A program made the translations under genes and the position numbers. From positions 124,001-188,000 of the forward strand of contig JADZEB010000016.1 of assembly GCA_020850755.1 (NCBI GenBank): a stretch of 64,000 nt of DNA, read 5' to 3'. The stretch is from Alphaproteobacteria bacterium. Lineage in GTDB: Bacteria; Pseudomonadota; Alphaproteobacteria; Acetobacterales; Acetobacteraceae. The notes below the pieces were generated by a model. That model had not been told where the DNA came from, ran no database searches, and saw nothing but the letters and a program-made list of their open reading frames with translations. Shown here in pieces: positions 26,242 through 35,678 of the stretch (position 1 is its first letter; each line of letters starts with the position of its first letter).

Positions 26242-27669
26242 ATGAGCACGGCACACCCAGACGTCACCGGCGCACTGGCGGCACTGGTAACCGACACGCG
26301 CGGTGCAGCCCTGCCCGTGGCGGCGATCGAATCGGCGCGACTGCGGTTCCTGGACACGCTCGGGGTGATGGTGGCCGGCACGGCAACACCGGTTTCCGCC
26401 ATCGCCCGCGCACATCTCGACGCGATCGACGGGCGGGCCGAGGCAAGCGTGGCAGGCGCCGCGTCCGGGGCACCCGCAATGCTGGCCGGCTTCGCCAACG
26501 CGGTCGCCGCGCACGCCCTGGAGTATGATGACTATACCAAGGGCGTTACCCACGCATCGGTCTGCATGGTTCCGGGCACGCTCGCGGTAGCTGAGGCCGT
26601 CGGCGCGTCGGGCCGGGCGCTGCTGGAAGCCTTCGTCATCGGCTTCGAGGTCGAGGCGCGCGTCGGCCAGGCGCTGCGCCCGCAACTGTTCGACCGCGGC
26701 TGGCACCCGAACGGCATCCTTGGCGCCTGGGGCGTGGCCGCTGCCGCCGCGCGGCTCAAGGGCCTCGATGCAACGCAGACGCGCATGGCCTTCGGCCTCG
26801 CCGCCTCCTCGGGCAGCGGTATCCGGCGCAATGTCGGCTCGATGGGCAAGCCCTTCCATGTCGGGCACGGCGTGCGCTGCGGCATCGAGGCCGCCGAGCT
26901 TGCCGCACGCGGCTTCCGCGTCCATCCCAACGCCCTCGAAAGCGATCCCGACGCCAAGGACGGCCATGACCGTTTCGGCATGGCCGACACCTACAACGGG
27001 CTCGGCCACCACCGCCTGCACCTGGCCCTTGAGGAGATCGGCACGCGCTGGGAGCTGGCGCGGGACACGACCGTGGTGCGCTTCCACCCGGGCGCCACCG
27101 GCCCCTCGGCCGCGATAGACGCGATCATCGACCTGGCGCGGCAGCACGACATCGCCCCGGACAACGTCGCCGCGATCGAGGCGGAGGTGACAGGCCAGGT
27201 CGCCGCCATCGGCAGCTATACCTCGGCCAGCACCGGGCACGAGGCGCGCTTCTGCCTGCCCTACATCTTCGCCGTCGCGCTGCTCGACCGCGCGGCGGGG
27301 CCGGCGCAGTACACCGATGCGCGCGTGCGCGCACCCGATGTCCAGGCGCTGATGCGACGCGTTTCCACCAGCGTGCCACCCGACCTCTCCCGCCACCACG
27401 GCCAGTGGGGCGAAGGCGGCATCAACTGGGGCATCTGCCGCATCCTGGTGCGCCTGAAGGACGGGCGCGAGCTGCGCACCGCGCGCGACACCGCGCGCGG
27501 CTGGTCACGCGACACCGCCGGCTGGACCGACATCCGCGAGAAGTTCGACGCCTGCTGCGAGGGCGTGATCCCGCCCGCCCGCAGCGACATGCTGGCCGAT
27601 ACCATCGCCGGCATCGAGGCGCTGCCGGATTGCCGCGTCCTTGCCCGCCTGCTTGCCGCCAGCAATTGA
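26242..27669 (+). CDS. MmgE/PrpD family protein
   Basis: A 475-residue protein related to 2-methylcitrate dehydratase PrpD, cis-aconitate decarboxylase and epimerase-like relatives. Family marks are the N-terminal helical ARLRFLDTLGVMVAG, AHALEYDDYT (HxxxxDD-type active-site segment), GSMGKPFHVGHGVRCGIEAAELAARG (the conserved K and H), and a C-terminal lid domain. The ATG at 26242 fits the family start. It ends 25 bases before the next start and is probably cotranscribed with the DppA-like receptor. No other methylcitrate-cycle gene is near, so the substrate is open. Confidence 0.9.
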   Translation: MSTAHPDVTGALAALVTDTRGAALPVAAIESARLRFLDTLGVMVAGTATPVSAIARAHLDAIDGRAEASVAGAASGAPAMLAGFANAVAAHALEYDDYTKGVTHASVCMVPGTLAVAEAVGASGRALLEAFVIGFEVEARVGQALRPQLFDRGWHPNGILGAWGVAAAAARLKGLDATQTRMAFGLAASSGSGIRRNVGSMGKPFHVGHGVRCGIEAAELAARGFRVHPNALESDPDAKDGHDRFGMADTYNGLGHHRLHLALEEIGTRWELARDTTVVRFHPGATGPSAAIDAIIDLARQHDIAPDNVAAIEAEVTGQVAAIGSYTSASTGHEARFCLPYIFAVALLDRAAGPAQYTDARVRAPDVQALMRRVSTSVPPDLSRHHGQWGEGGINWGICRILVRLKDGRELRTARDTARGWSRDTAGWTDIREKFDACCEGVIPPARSDMLADTIAGIEALPDCRVLARLLAASN

Positions 27670-27694
27670 GTCAGCCTGCCGAGAGGAACTTCCG

Positions 27695-29269
27695 ATGCAC
27701 CGCGCCCTGCTTGCCACCACCGCCATCGCAATCGCCATCGCGGCCCAGCCCGCCGCCGCGCAGCGCATCGTCATCGCCTCGGCCGACCAGGTGAGCTCGA
27801 TCGACCCGCACTACCACAACGCCTCGGCCAACAATGCGATGGCGCTGCATTTCTTCGACCCGCTGGTGGCCTTCGACCAGAAGCAGCAGATGCGGCCGGG
27901 CCTGGCGCTCTCCTGGCGCGCGGTCGACGACCTGACCTGGGAGTTCAAGCTACGCCCTGGCGTGCGCTTCCATGATGGCAGCCCCTTCACCGCCGAGGAT
28001 GCGGCCTTCTCGATCGCACGCGCACCGAACGTGCCGGGAAGCCCCTCGTCCTTCGCGCAGTACACGCGCCAGATACGCTCGGTCGAGGTCGTGGACAGCC
28101 ACACGCTGCGCATGCGCACCGACCAGCCCTTCCCGCTGATGCCGGTGTTCCTCTCCACATTCACCATGGTCTCCAGGCGCGTCGGCGAAGGCGCCAGCAC
28201 CGCCGACTACAATGCCGGTCGGGCGATGGTGGGCACCGGGCCCTACCGGTTCGCCGCCTACACGCCGGGCGAAGGCGTGCAGATGGAGCGCAACCCGGAC
28301 TATTGGGGCGGGGCCGAGCCGTGGGAACGCGTCGTGTTCCGTTTCATCCGCAACGATGCGACGCGTCTTTCGGCGCTGCTCGCCGGCGATGTGGACGTCA
28401 TCGACAACGTCCTGCCCGCCGATCTGGAACGGTTGCGCGGCAATGTGCGCCTCGCCGTGCACTCCGGCCCGACCAACCGGCTGTTCTATATCCATATCGA
28501 CCGCCACCGCGACCCTTCCCCTTTCTTCACCGCACGCGACGGAAGCCCGCTGCCACGCAACCCGATGCACGATCTGCGCGTGCGCCAGGCACTGTCGAAA
28601 GCGATCAACCGCGAGGCGCTGGTCGCGCGCGTGATGGACGGGATCGGCCTGCCGGCGGGCCAGCTCGTGCCCGACAGCTTTCTCGGCGCCAGCCCCAACC
28701 TGCCGGTCGAGCGCTTCGACCCCGACGGCGCGCGCCGGCTGCTGGCCGAGGCCGGCTATCCGGACGGGTTCCGCCTCGTCTTCCACGGTCCGCTCAACCG
28801 CTACGCCAATGACGAGAAGGTGGTGCAGGCGATTGCGCAGATGTACAGCCGCATCGGCATCCAGGCGCAGGTCGAGCCGGTACCGTCGGCCGTGTTCTTC
28901 ACGCGTGCGGCGCGGCTGGAGTACGGCTTCTACTTCGCCGGCGGCAGCGCCTTCACCGGGGAAGCCGGCGCGCTGATCAACTCGCTTCTCGCCACCTTCA
29001 ATCGCGAGGCCGGCACGGGCGAGACCAACCGCGGCCGCTATTCCAACCCGGAACTCGACCGGCTCTTGGCCGAGGCGCTGCGCACCGTCGACGATACGCG
29101 CCGCGCCGCGCTGCTGGCCCAGGCGCACGAGATCGGGATCCGCGACCTCGGCCTGATCCCGGTGTTCTTCCAGGGCAATGTCTGGGCGACGCGGCGCGAG
29201 CTTCGCTATGAGACCAACATCGAGCCGCGCACCTTCGCGATGAACGTCCGGCCGGCGGCCGCGCGCTGA
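27695..29269 (+). CDS. ABC transporter substrate-binding protein, SBP_bac_5 family (orphan)
   Basis: Peptide/nickel-type receptor of 524 aa. A Sec signal (about residues 1-22, ending QPAAAQ) precedes the mature start RIVIASADQVSSIDPH. Family segments include LSWRAVDDLTWEFKLRPGVRFHDG, MVGTGPYRF, LRVRQALSKAINREALV and LLAEAGYPDGF. The start has GAGAGGAAC 7-8 bases upstream. It follows MmgE/PrpD closely, with no permease genes. Downstream lies the first copy of the double-hairpin element, which probably ends its transcript. It is similar in layout to the receptor at 50249-51841 but clearly a different sequence. Confidence 0.92.
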   Translation: MHRALLATTAIAIAIAAQPAAAQRIVIASADQVSSIDPHYHNASANNAMALHFFDPLVAFDQKQQMRPGLALSWRAVDDLTWEFKLRPGVRFHDGSPFTAEDAAFSIARAPNVPGSPSSFAQYTRQIRSVEVVDSHTLRMRTDQPFPLMPVFLSTFTMVSRRVGEGASTADYNAGRAMVGTGPYRFAAYTPGEGVQMERNPDYWGGAEPWERVVFRFIRNDATRLSALLAGDVDVIDNVLPADLERLRGNVRLAVHSGPTNRLFYIHIDRHRDPSPFFTARDGSPLPRNPMHDLRVRQALSKAINREALVARVMDGIGLPAGQLVPDSFLGASPNLPVERFDPDGARRLLAEAGYPDGFRLVFHGPLNRYANDEKVVQAIAQMYSRIGIQAQVEPVPSAVFFTRAARLEYGFYFAGGSAFTGEAGALINSLLATFNREAGTGETNRGRYSNPELDRLLAEALRTVDDTRRAALLAQAHEIGIRDLGLIPVFFQGNVWATRRELRYETNIEPRTFAMNVRPAAAR

Positions 29270-29276
29270 GGGGCGC

Positions 29277-29402
29277 CTAGGGCACGTTCCGTTCGGCTTG
29301 AATCAGCCGAACGGAAGTCGTGCCCGAGAAACCTAAGGTTTGCGAGCAGCTTGGTCCGATCTGGTGGAACCGCCCTGCAGTACCACCAGATCGGACGCTG
29401 CT

Positions 29403-29406
<4 letters not shown>
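29277..29406. repeat. Double-hairpin dispersed repeat, copy 1
   Basis: A 130-base element, nearly identical to 60479-60608; I count 5 differences. It begins and ends with CTAG. Hairpin I (29280-29325) pairs GGGCAC plus TTCCGTTCGGCT with their complements. Hairpin II (29344-29403) pairs GAGCAGC and GTCCGATCTGGTGG with their complements. In this copy hairpin II has lost one base pair and its loop has drifted. It fills the whole gap between two convergent genes, and the CTA near its right end is the TAG stop of the cobW-type gene. It could act as a bidirectional terminator. It encodes no protein. Confidence 0.9.
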
Positions 29407-30401
<995 letters not shown>

Positions 30402-30437
30402 GGGCGAAGCGCCCGCCCGGCCACGGGGGCGAGGCCG

Positions 30438-30821
30438 CTAGCCCGGCGCATCGGCGGCGGGGCCGAAACGCACGCGCACCGAAGTCTGGCCGGGCGCCAC
30501 CGCCTCGCGCAGGTTCCGCATCAGGCCGATGATCGAGGGGCTGGAGCGTCCGCGCCGCTCCTCGGGCGAACCGGGGGCGGTGCCCGCCGGGCGCCAGCGC
30601 ACCCGCCAGCGCAATGGGCGCAGCGCGGGCGGCAGGCGCTCGATCCACACCTCGGTGCCGTCGGCGGCCCGCAGACAGGCGGCGGGCACGGCACCCTCGG
30701 CACCCGCTGCGGGCGCGGCGGGGACGACCCGCCCCTTCACCCGCCACAGTTCCAGGCTGTCGCGCAACAGGGCACGCAAGGCGCCGTTGGAAATCCCCTC
30801 GGTCTCCACGCCGCCAATCAC
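30438..30821 (-). CDS. Hypothetical 127-residue protein between dihydropyrimidinase and cobW-type genes
   Basis: I do not recognise this protein. It starts with GTG at 30821, whose last bases form the TGA stop of the dihydropyrimidinase gene (GTGA overlap), so it is translationally coupled. The reading begins VIGGVETEGISNGALRALLR. Visible features are an N-terminal helix, an Ala/Pro-rich linker, a strand-rich middle (ADGTEVWIERLPPALRPLRW) and a charged C-terminal part. There are no membrane segments and only one cysteine. Position and coupling suggest a small subunit or assembly partner of the hydrolase. The same codon bias as its neighbours supports a real gene. Confidence 0.65.
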   Translation of the reverse strand: MIGGVETEGISNGALRALLRDSLELWRVKGRVVPAAPAAGAEGAVPAACLRAADGTEVWIERLPPALRPLRWRVRWRPAGTAPGSPEERRGRSSPSIIGLMRNLREAVAPGQTSVRVRFGPAADAPG

Positions 30822-32245
30822 AGCGCCGCGCCGGCCAGGATCTCCTCGCCGATCTTGCGCTTGAGGTACTGCCCGTCGCTCTCGGCGCCGAGGAAACGGC
30901 CATCCTCGACCATCACCTTGCCGCGCAGGATGGTCATCGACGGCCACGCATCGACCGCATGCCCTTCCCAGGGCGAATAGTCGGTCTCGTGCAGGTCCTC
31001 CTTGCGGATGATCCGCCGCAGCGCCGGATCGAGCACAGTGATGTCGGCATCGGCCCCCGGGGCGAGCGCGCCCTTGCGCGGATACATGCCCATGATTCGC
31101 GCAGCATTGGTGGAGACGAGATCGACGAAGCGCTCCAGGCTGTAGCCGCGCCGGCCGACCATCTCGGTGAACATCACGGCGATGCGCGGCTCCACCCCGG
31201 CATTGCCGCCGGTGGTGTCGTCGATGCGCTTGCCCTGCACCTTGGTGGACAGCGCACAGCAGATCTCGTCGGTGGCGATGGTGTTGATCGAGCCGTCGAG
31301 CGTGCCCCGCCACAGCGCGGCATGGTCGGCCTTGCCCTTGAGCGAGGGATAGGTGTGGTAGATCTGCCCGTTCGGGCGCTTGTAGTCCTCGCTCGTGTAG
31401 AGGATGTACTGGTGCAGCGTCTCGGCGTAGATCGGCAGCCCCTTGGCGCGCGCTTCACGCACGGCGGCAACCCCGGTCGCGGCGCTGACATGCATCATGT
31501 AGAGCGCGGTGCCCGGCACGTTCTCGGCCAGGCGCAGCACGCGGCGGAACGAGAGGTCCTCCGACAGGGTGTTGTGCACCTCGGCCATGTTCTCGAACCC
31601 GACGCGCCCCTCGCGGATCAGCTTGTCGTACATGTGCATGACGATGTCGTTGTCCTCGGCGTGGATGACGCCAAGGCCGCGGTTGGCCGCCAACACCTTG
31701 AACACTTCCCAGATGTCGCCGAAATCGACCATGCGCCCGCGCCGGCTGGGCGTGATGTCCGTGGTGAAGATCTTGACCGTGGGATAGCCGCCGCGGATCG
31801 CCTCGGCCAGCTGGTCGAAGATGTCGAGCGGCAGGCTGCCTTCCACCATCACATGGTAGGCATAGTCGCAATGGCACTTGCCGGCCCAGTCCTGGTCGCG
31901 CCGCTCGATCGCGCCCTGGATGGTGTTGCCATGGGTCCAGCGGGCGAAGTCGATCATGGTGGTGGTGCCGCCATAAAGCGCGGCGCGGCTGACCTGGGCG
32001 GGAGGCGCGGTAAGGCCGGCGGAACCGTCCGGGTTCGGCAGGTGCCAGAGGCAGTGCACATGCGGGTCGATCCCGCCCGGCATGACGATCTTGCCGGTGG
32101 CGTCCACCACGCGGGTGCCGGCTCCGGCGGGAAGGGCGCCGGGCGCGGTCACCGCCACGATCCGCCCGCCCTGGACGGCGATGTCATAGGCGCCGACGCC
32201 CTGGGGCGTAACGACGCGATCCCCTCGCACGATCAGGTCGAGCAT
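30818..32245 (-). CDS. Dihydropyrimidinase/D-hydantoinase-like amidohydrolase, atypical active site
   Basis: Cyclic amidohydrolase of 475 aa. The metal-site motif DPHVHCLW, the expected carboxylated-lysine strand GYPTVKIFTT, GVIHAEDN and MMHVSAATG supply the usual His/Lys ligands. Two canonical hydantoinase features differ. The tyrosine normally following the lysine strand (KVFMAY) is not seen, and the usual (S/T)DH near residue 300 reads TDEICC. So the fold and metal centre look intact but specificity is probably not classical. It starts at the ATG at 32245; a longer frame upstream has no better site. It is first in a three-gene operon with a 127-residue protein and a CobW metallochaperone, and divergent from an FMN hydroxy-acid oxidase gene. 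Confidence 0.88.
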   Translation of the reverse strand: MLDLIVRGDRVVTPQGVGAYDIAVQGGRIVAVTAPGALPAGAGTRVVDATGKIVMPGGIDPHVHCLWHLPNPDGSAGLTAPPAQVSRAALYGGTTTMIDFARWTHGNTIQGAIERRDQDWAGKCHCDYAYHVMVEGSLPLDIFDQLAEAIRGGYPTVKIFTTDITPSRRGRMVDFGDIWEVFKVLAANRGLGVIHAEDNDIVMHMYDKLIREGRVGFENMAEVHNTLSEDLSFRRVLRLAENVPGTALYMMHVSAATGVAAVREARAKGLPIYAETLHQYILYTSEDYKRPNGQIYHTYPSLKGKADHAALWRGTLDGSINTIATDEICCALSTKVQGKRIDDTTGGNAGVEPRIAVMFTEMVGRRGYSLERFVDLVSTNAARIMGMYPRKGALAPGADADITVLDPALRRIIRKEDLHETDYSPWEGHAVDAWPSMTILRGKVMVEDGRFLGAESDGQYLKRKIGEEILAGAAL

Positions 32246-32411
32246 TGACGAGTGTCTCCGGTAGGGTGGCTCGCGGCAACATTCGCACCGCTCCGGCACC
32301 GGGGCAAGGCACCGACTAGCCGAGAACGAAGCGCCCGGCTAAGGAAAGGGCGATGGCCTGCGCTTCGCCGCGCCTGGCCAAGAGCAAATCCAGGCGCAAG
32401 GACCCGTCCCC

Positions 32412-33488
32412 ATGTCAGAATCCCCGTTCCAGACGCTGCACGAGGTCGTCAAGGCCGCGAAGGCAAATCTCAACAAGGACCTGTGGGACTATCTGATCGG
32501 CGGCACGGAAACGGAAACGACGCTGCGCCGCAACCGCATGGCGATCGAGTCGCTCGCCTTCCGCCCGCGCGTTCTGAACGACGTGACCGAGGTCGATTGC
32601 GCCTACAGCCTGTTCGGCCGCAAGGTCCGCCTGCCGGTCATCCTGGCGCCGATCGGGTCCCTCGAATCACTGGAAGCCGGGGGCGGGGCCACCGCCATGC
32701 GCGCGGCGGCCGAGTTCGGCGTGCCGCTGATGCTGAGCTCGCAGTGCAAGCCGGGGCTGGAGGCCACCGCCGCCGCCGCCCCGCAAGGCTTGCGCATCTT
32801 CCAGCTCTATGTCCGTGGCGGCCCCGAGTTCGAGGACGATGCCGTGCGCCGCGCCAAGGACAATGGCTTCATGGCCTTCGCCGTGACCGTGGACAGCGCG
32901 CACTATTCGCGCCGCGAGCGCGACATCGCCAACCGCTACGTCAAGCCCTGGCGCAAGGAGGCCACCGGCCTCAACTACCAGGCAGGCTACAGCTGGGCGC
33001 GGGTGCGCCGCTTCAAGGACAAGCACGACATCCCGCTGATCCTGAAGGGGATCCAGACCGCCGAGGATGCGGCGACGGCCGTGACCTTCGGCGTCAATGC
33101 GATCTATGTCTCGAACCATGGCGGGCGGCAGATCGACCACGGCCAGGGCACCATGGACATCCTGCCCGAAGTTCTGGACGCGGTCGGCGGCCGCGTGCCG
33201 GTGATCGTCGATGGCGGCTTCTATCGCGGTGCCGACATCGTCAAGGCGATCGCCATGGGCGCGACCGCCGTCGGCATGGGCCGGATGCTGGGCTATGGCA
33301 TGGCGGCGGCCGGCCAGGCGGGCGTCGTGCGCATCCTCGAACTGCTGGAGGAGGAGGTGCGCATCTGCCTTGGGCTGATGGGTTGCACCTCGCTGTCGCA
33401 GGTTACGCGCGCGCACATCACGCGGGCCCAGCCGGTGCGCCGGTCGCATGTCCACAGCGCCTTCCCGCTGCTCGGCGAGGGCTACTGA
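32412..33488 (+). CDS. FMN-dependent alpha-hydroxy-acid oxidase/dehydrogenase
   Basis: A 358-residue TIM-barrel flavoenzyme of the glycolate oxidase, L-lactate dehydrogenase and mandelate dehydrogenase family. It has IFQLYVRGG (Tyr), PLILKGI (FMN-binding Lys), the active-site SNHGGRQIDHGQGT (His and Arg), and the phosphate-binding VIVDGGFYRGADIVKAIAMG. The catalytic set is complete. It oxidises a 2-hydroxy acid to a 2-keto acid. Together with malate synthase G downstream (38736), glycolate-to-glyoxylate oxidation is one reasonable but unproven role. It has AAGGA about 10 bases before the ATG. Confidence 0.9.
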   Translation: MSESPFQTLHEVVKAAKANLNKDLWDYLIGGTETETTLRRNRMAIESLAFRPRVLNDVTEVDCAYSLFGRKVRLPVILAPIGSLESLEAGGGATAMRAAAEFGVPLMLSSQCKPGLEATAAAAPQGLRIFQLYVRGGPEFEDDAVRRAKDNGFMAFAVTVDSAHYSRRERDIANRYVKPWRKEATGLNYQAGYSWARVRRFKDKHDIPLILKGIQTAEDAATAVTFGVNAIYVSNHGGRQIDHGQGTMDILPEVLDAVGGRVPVIVDGGFYRGADIVKAIAMGATAVGMGRMLGYGMAAAGQAGVVRILELLEEEVRICLGLMGCTSLSQVTRAHITRAQPVRRSHVHSAFPLLGEGY

Positions 33489-33866
33489 GGCAGGGGGCAC
33501 GGGGCATCCATGCTGCGCTGCACAATTCGATGCCCCTTGCATCGCGGCAGGCAATACCCCCACTCCCCATCCGCTTGACGGCGCGGGCGATTGGGTTCCC
33601 AATGCCGCCGCAAGGTGCACTCAAGGGGACGTCGAAATGGCACCAAGGGTGCGGCACATGGTCCGCCCGATCCGCTACCGCGCGATGGCGCGGCGCAGCG
33701 CCGTTCCCGCTTCGCGGATGACGGGATGACGATGCTGGTAAACAGGACCTTCCCCGTCGCCCTGGCACAACCCTTCGGCACTAGGATTCGGCGTGATCCC
33801 CGGACGGGTGCCGCCGAGATGCGGGCTCGCCCGCGGCCCATGGCTTCGACAAGGAGTGGCTAGGCC
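33489..33866. other. 378-base leader region upstream of the 2-oxoacid oxidoreductase operon
   Basis: No gene is supportable here. It holds a perfect inverted repeat ATTGGGTTCCCAAT (33590-33603), 9 bases after a TTGACG (33575-33580), and a second palindrome GCGGGCTCGCCCGC at 33821-33834. A long untranslated leader or an operator-regulated promoter is plausible. Confidence 0.4.
33590..33603. promoter_or_regulatory. Perfect palindrome, candidate operator
   Basis: ATTGGGTTCCCAAT is a perfect 6+2+6 inverted repeat in a region otherwise above 65% GC. It is about 260 bases before the GltD-like gene and overlaps where a -10 would fall if TTGACG at 33575 were a -35. No regulator gene is adjacent. This is only a candidate. 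Confidence 0.3.
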
Positions 33867-35678
33867 ATGCAGGCCACCGATATCGCGAACCCGAACTACT
33901 TCCACAAGGTGGTGGACTGCCAGTGGGCCTGCCCGGCCCACACGCCGGTGCCGGAATATATCCGGCTGATCGCGCATGGCCGCTACGACGACGCCTACAT
34001 GATCAACTGGAAGTCGAACGTCTTCCCGGGCGTGCTCGGCCGCACCTGCGACCGGCCGTGCGAGCCGGCCTGCCGCCGTTCGCGCGTCGAGGACGAATCG
34101 ATCGTCGGCGGGCGCAAGGAGCCGGTGGCGATCTGCCGCCTGAAGCGCGTCGCCGCCGACTACAAGGACGATATCGACGCGCGGCTGCCCAGGGCGCCGG
34201 CCGAGGGCAATGGCAAGCGCATCGCCTGCATCGGCGGCGGGCCGGCCTCGCTCACGGTGGCGCGCGACCTCGCCGTGCTCGGCTACGAGGTCGTGGTGTT
34301 CGACCAGGACCCCAAGCTCGGCGGCATGATCCGCACCCAGATCCCGCGCTTCCGGCTGCCTGAGTCGGTGATCGACGAGGAAGTGGGCTACATCACGGGC
34401 GTGGGCAATATCCGCTTCGTCCACCGCCGGATCGAGTCGCTGAAGGCCCTGTTGGCCGAGGGCTATGACGCGGTGTTCGTCGGCTCTGGCGCACCGCGCG
34501 GACGTGAACTCGACATTCCCGGCCGCAAGGAAGGTGGCGCCAACATCCATATCGGCATCGACTGGCTGTCCTCGGTTTCCTTCGGCCATACGAGCAAGAT
34601 CGGCAAGCGCGTGATCGTGCTCGGCGGCGGCAACACGGCGATGGATTGCTGCCGCACCGCCCGCCGCCTGGGCGGCGAGGATGTGAAGGTGATCGTCCGC
34701 TCCGGGTTCGAGGAGATGAAGGCCTCGCCCTGGGAGAAGGAGGACGCGATCGCCGAGGACATCCCGATCCTGAACTTCCTCGTGCCGAAATCCTTCACCG
34801 TCGAGGGCGGACGCCTGACCGGCGTCGTGTTCGAGACGGTGAAGGCCGAATACGACGCCAAAGGGCGGCGCAAGCTGGTGGCGACCGGCGAGCCCGACCA
34901 GCACGTCGCGTGCGACGATGTGCTGGTGGCGGTGGGCCAGGAGAATGCCTTCCCCTGGATCGAACGCGACATCGGGATCGAGTTCGACAAGTGGGACATG
35001 CCGAAGGTCGCGGAAGCCACCATGGCTTCGACCCACCCCAAGGTTTTCTTCGGCGGCGATGCCGCCTTCGGCCCGAAGAACATCATCTGGGCGGTCGCGC
35101 ACGGCCACGATGCGGCGATCTCGATCCACAAGCGCTGCATGGGCGAGGACATCGCCGCCCGCCCCGCCCCTGGGATGAACATCGTCAGCCAGAAGATGGG
35201 CATCCACGAGTGGAGCTACGACAACGACGTGTCGGTGGCCAAGCGCCTGAAGGTGCCCCACCGCAAGAAGGAAGAGGCGCTGTCCGACATCCGCGCCGAG
35301 GTGGAGCTGGGCTTCGACCCCGAGCTCGCCTTCAAGGAGGCGCAGCGCTGCCTGAATTGCGACGTGCAGACGGTGTTCACCGACAATCTCTGCATCGAGT
35401 GCGATGCCTGCGTCGATATCTGCCCGATGGACTGCATCACCTTCACCGAGAACGGTGAGGAGGCCGATCTGCGCCAGCGGCTGAACGCGCCCGCGCTGAA
35501 CCTCACGCAGGATCTCTATCTCTCCGGCCCGCTGAAGACCGCCCGCGTCATGGTGAAGGACGAGGATGTCTGCCTTCACTGCGGGCTGTGCGCCGAGCGC
35601 TGCCCCACAGGAGCGTGGGACATGCGCAAATACTACATCGAAATGACCCACGCGGAGCACGCATGCACCCGCCGCTAG
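33867..35678 (+). CDS. GltD-like FAD/NAD(P) oxidoreductase with C-terminal 2x[4Fe-4S], partner of 2-oxoacid:ferredoxin oxidoreductase
   Basis: A 603-residue protein. The N-terminal Fe-S domain has the cysteine cluster CDRPCEPACRR and CQWACPAHTPVPEYI, as in glutamate synthase small subunit. FAD- and NAD(P)-binding folds follow (CIGGGPASLTVARDLA and IVLGGGNTAMDCCRTARRLG). Near the C-terminus are two ferredoxin motifs, CIECDACVDICP and CLHCGLCAERCP. The layout fits an NAD(P)H-linking subunit that passes electrons to or from the 2-oxoacid oxidoreductase encoded immediately downstream. The ATG has AAGGAGTGG 8 bases upstream; the stop overlaps the next gene by 16 bases. Confidence 0.92.
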   Translation: MQATDIANPNYFHKVVDCQWACPAHTPVPEYIRLIAHGRYDDAYMINWKSNVFPGVLGRTCDRPCEPACRRSRVEDESIVGGRKEPVAICRLKRVAADYKDDIDARLPRAPAEGNGKRIACIGGGPASLTVARDLAVLGYEVVVFDQDPKLGGMIRTQIPRFRLPESVIDEEVGYITGVGNIRFVHRRIESLKALLAEGYDAVFVGSGAPRGRELDIPGRKEGGANIHIGIDWLSSVSFGHTSKIGKRVIVLGGGNTAMDCCRTARRLGGEDVKVIVRSGFEEMKASPWEKEDAIAEDIPILNFLVPKSFTVEGGRLTGVVFETVKAEYDAKGRRKLVATGEPDQHVACDDVLVAVGQENAFPWIERDIGIEFDKWDMPKVAEATMASTHPKVFFGGDAAFGPKNIIWAVAHGHDAAISIHKRCMGEDIAARPAPGMNIVSQKMGIHEWSYDNDVSVAKRLKVPHRKKEEALSDIRAEVELGFDPELAFKEAQRCLNCDVQTVFTDNLCIECDACVDICPMDCITFTENGEEADLRQRLNAPALNLTQDLYLSGPLKTARVMVKDEDVCLHCGLCAERCPTGAWDMRKYYIEMTHAEHACTRR

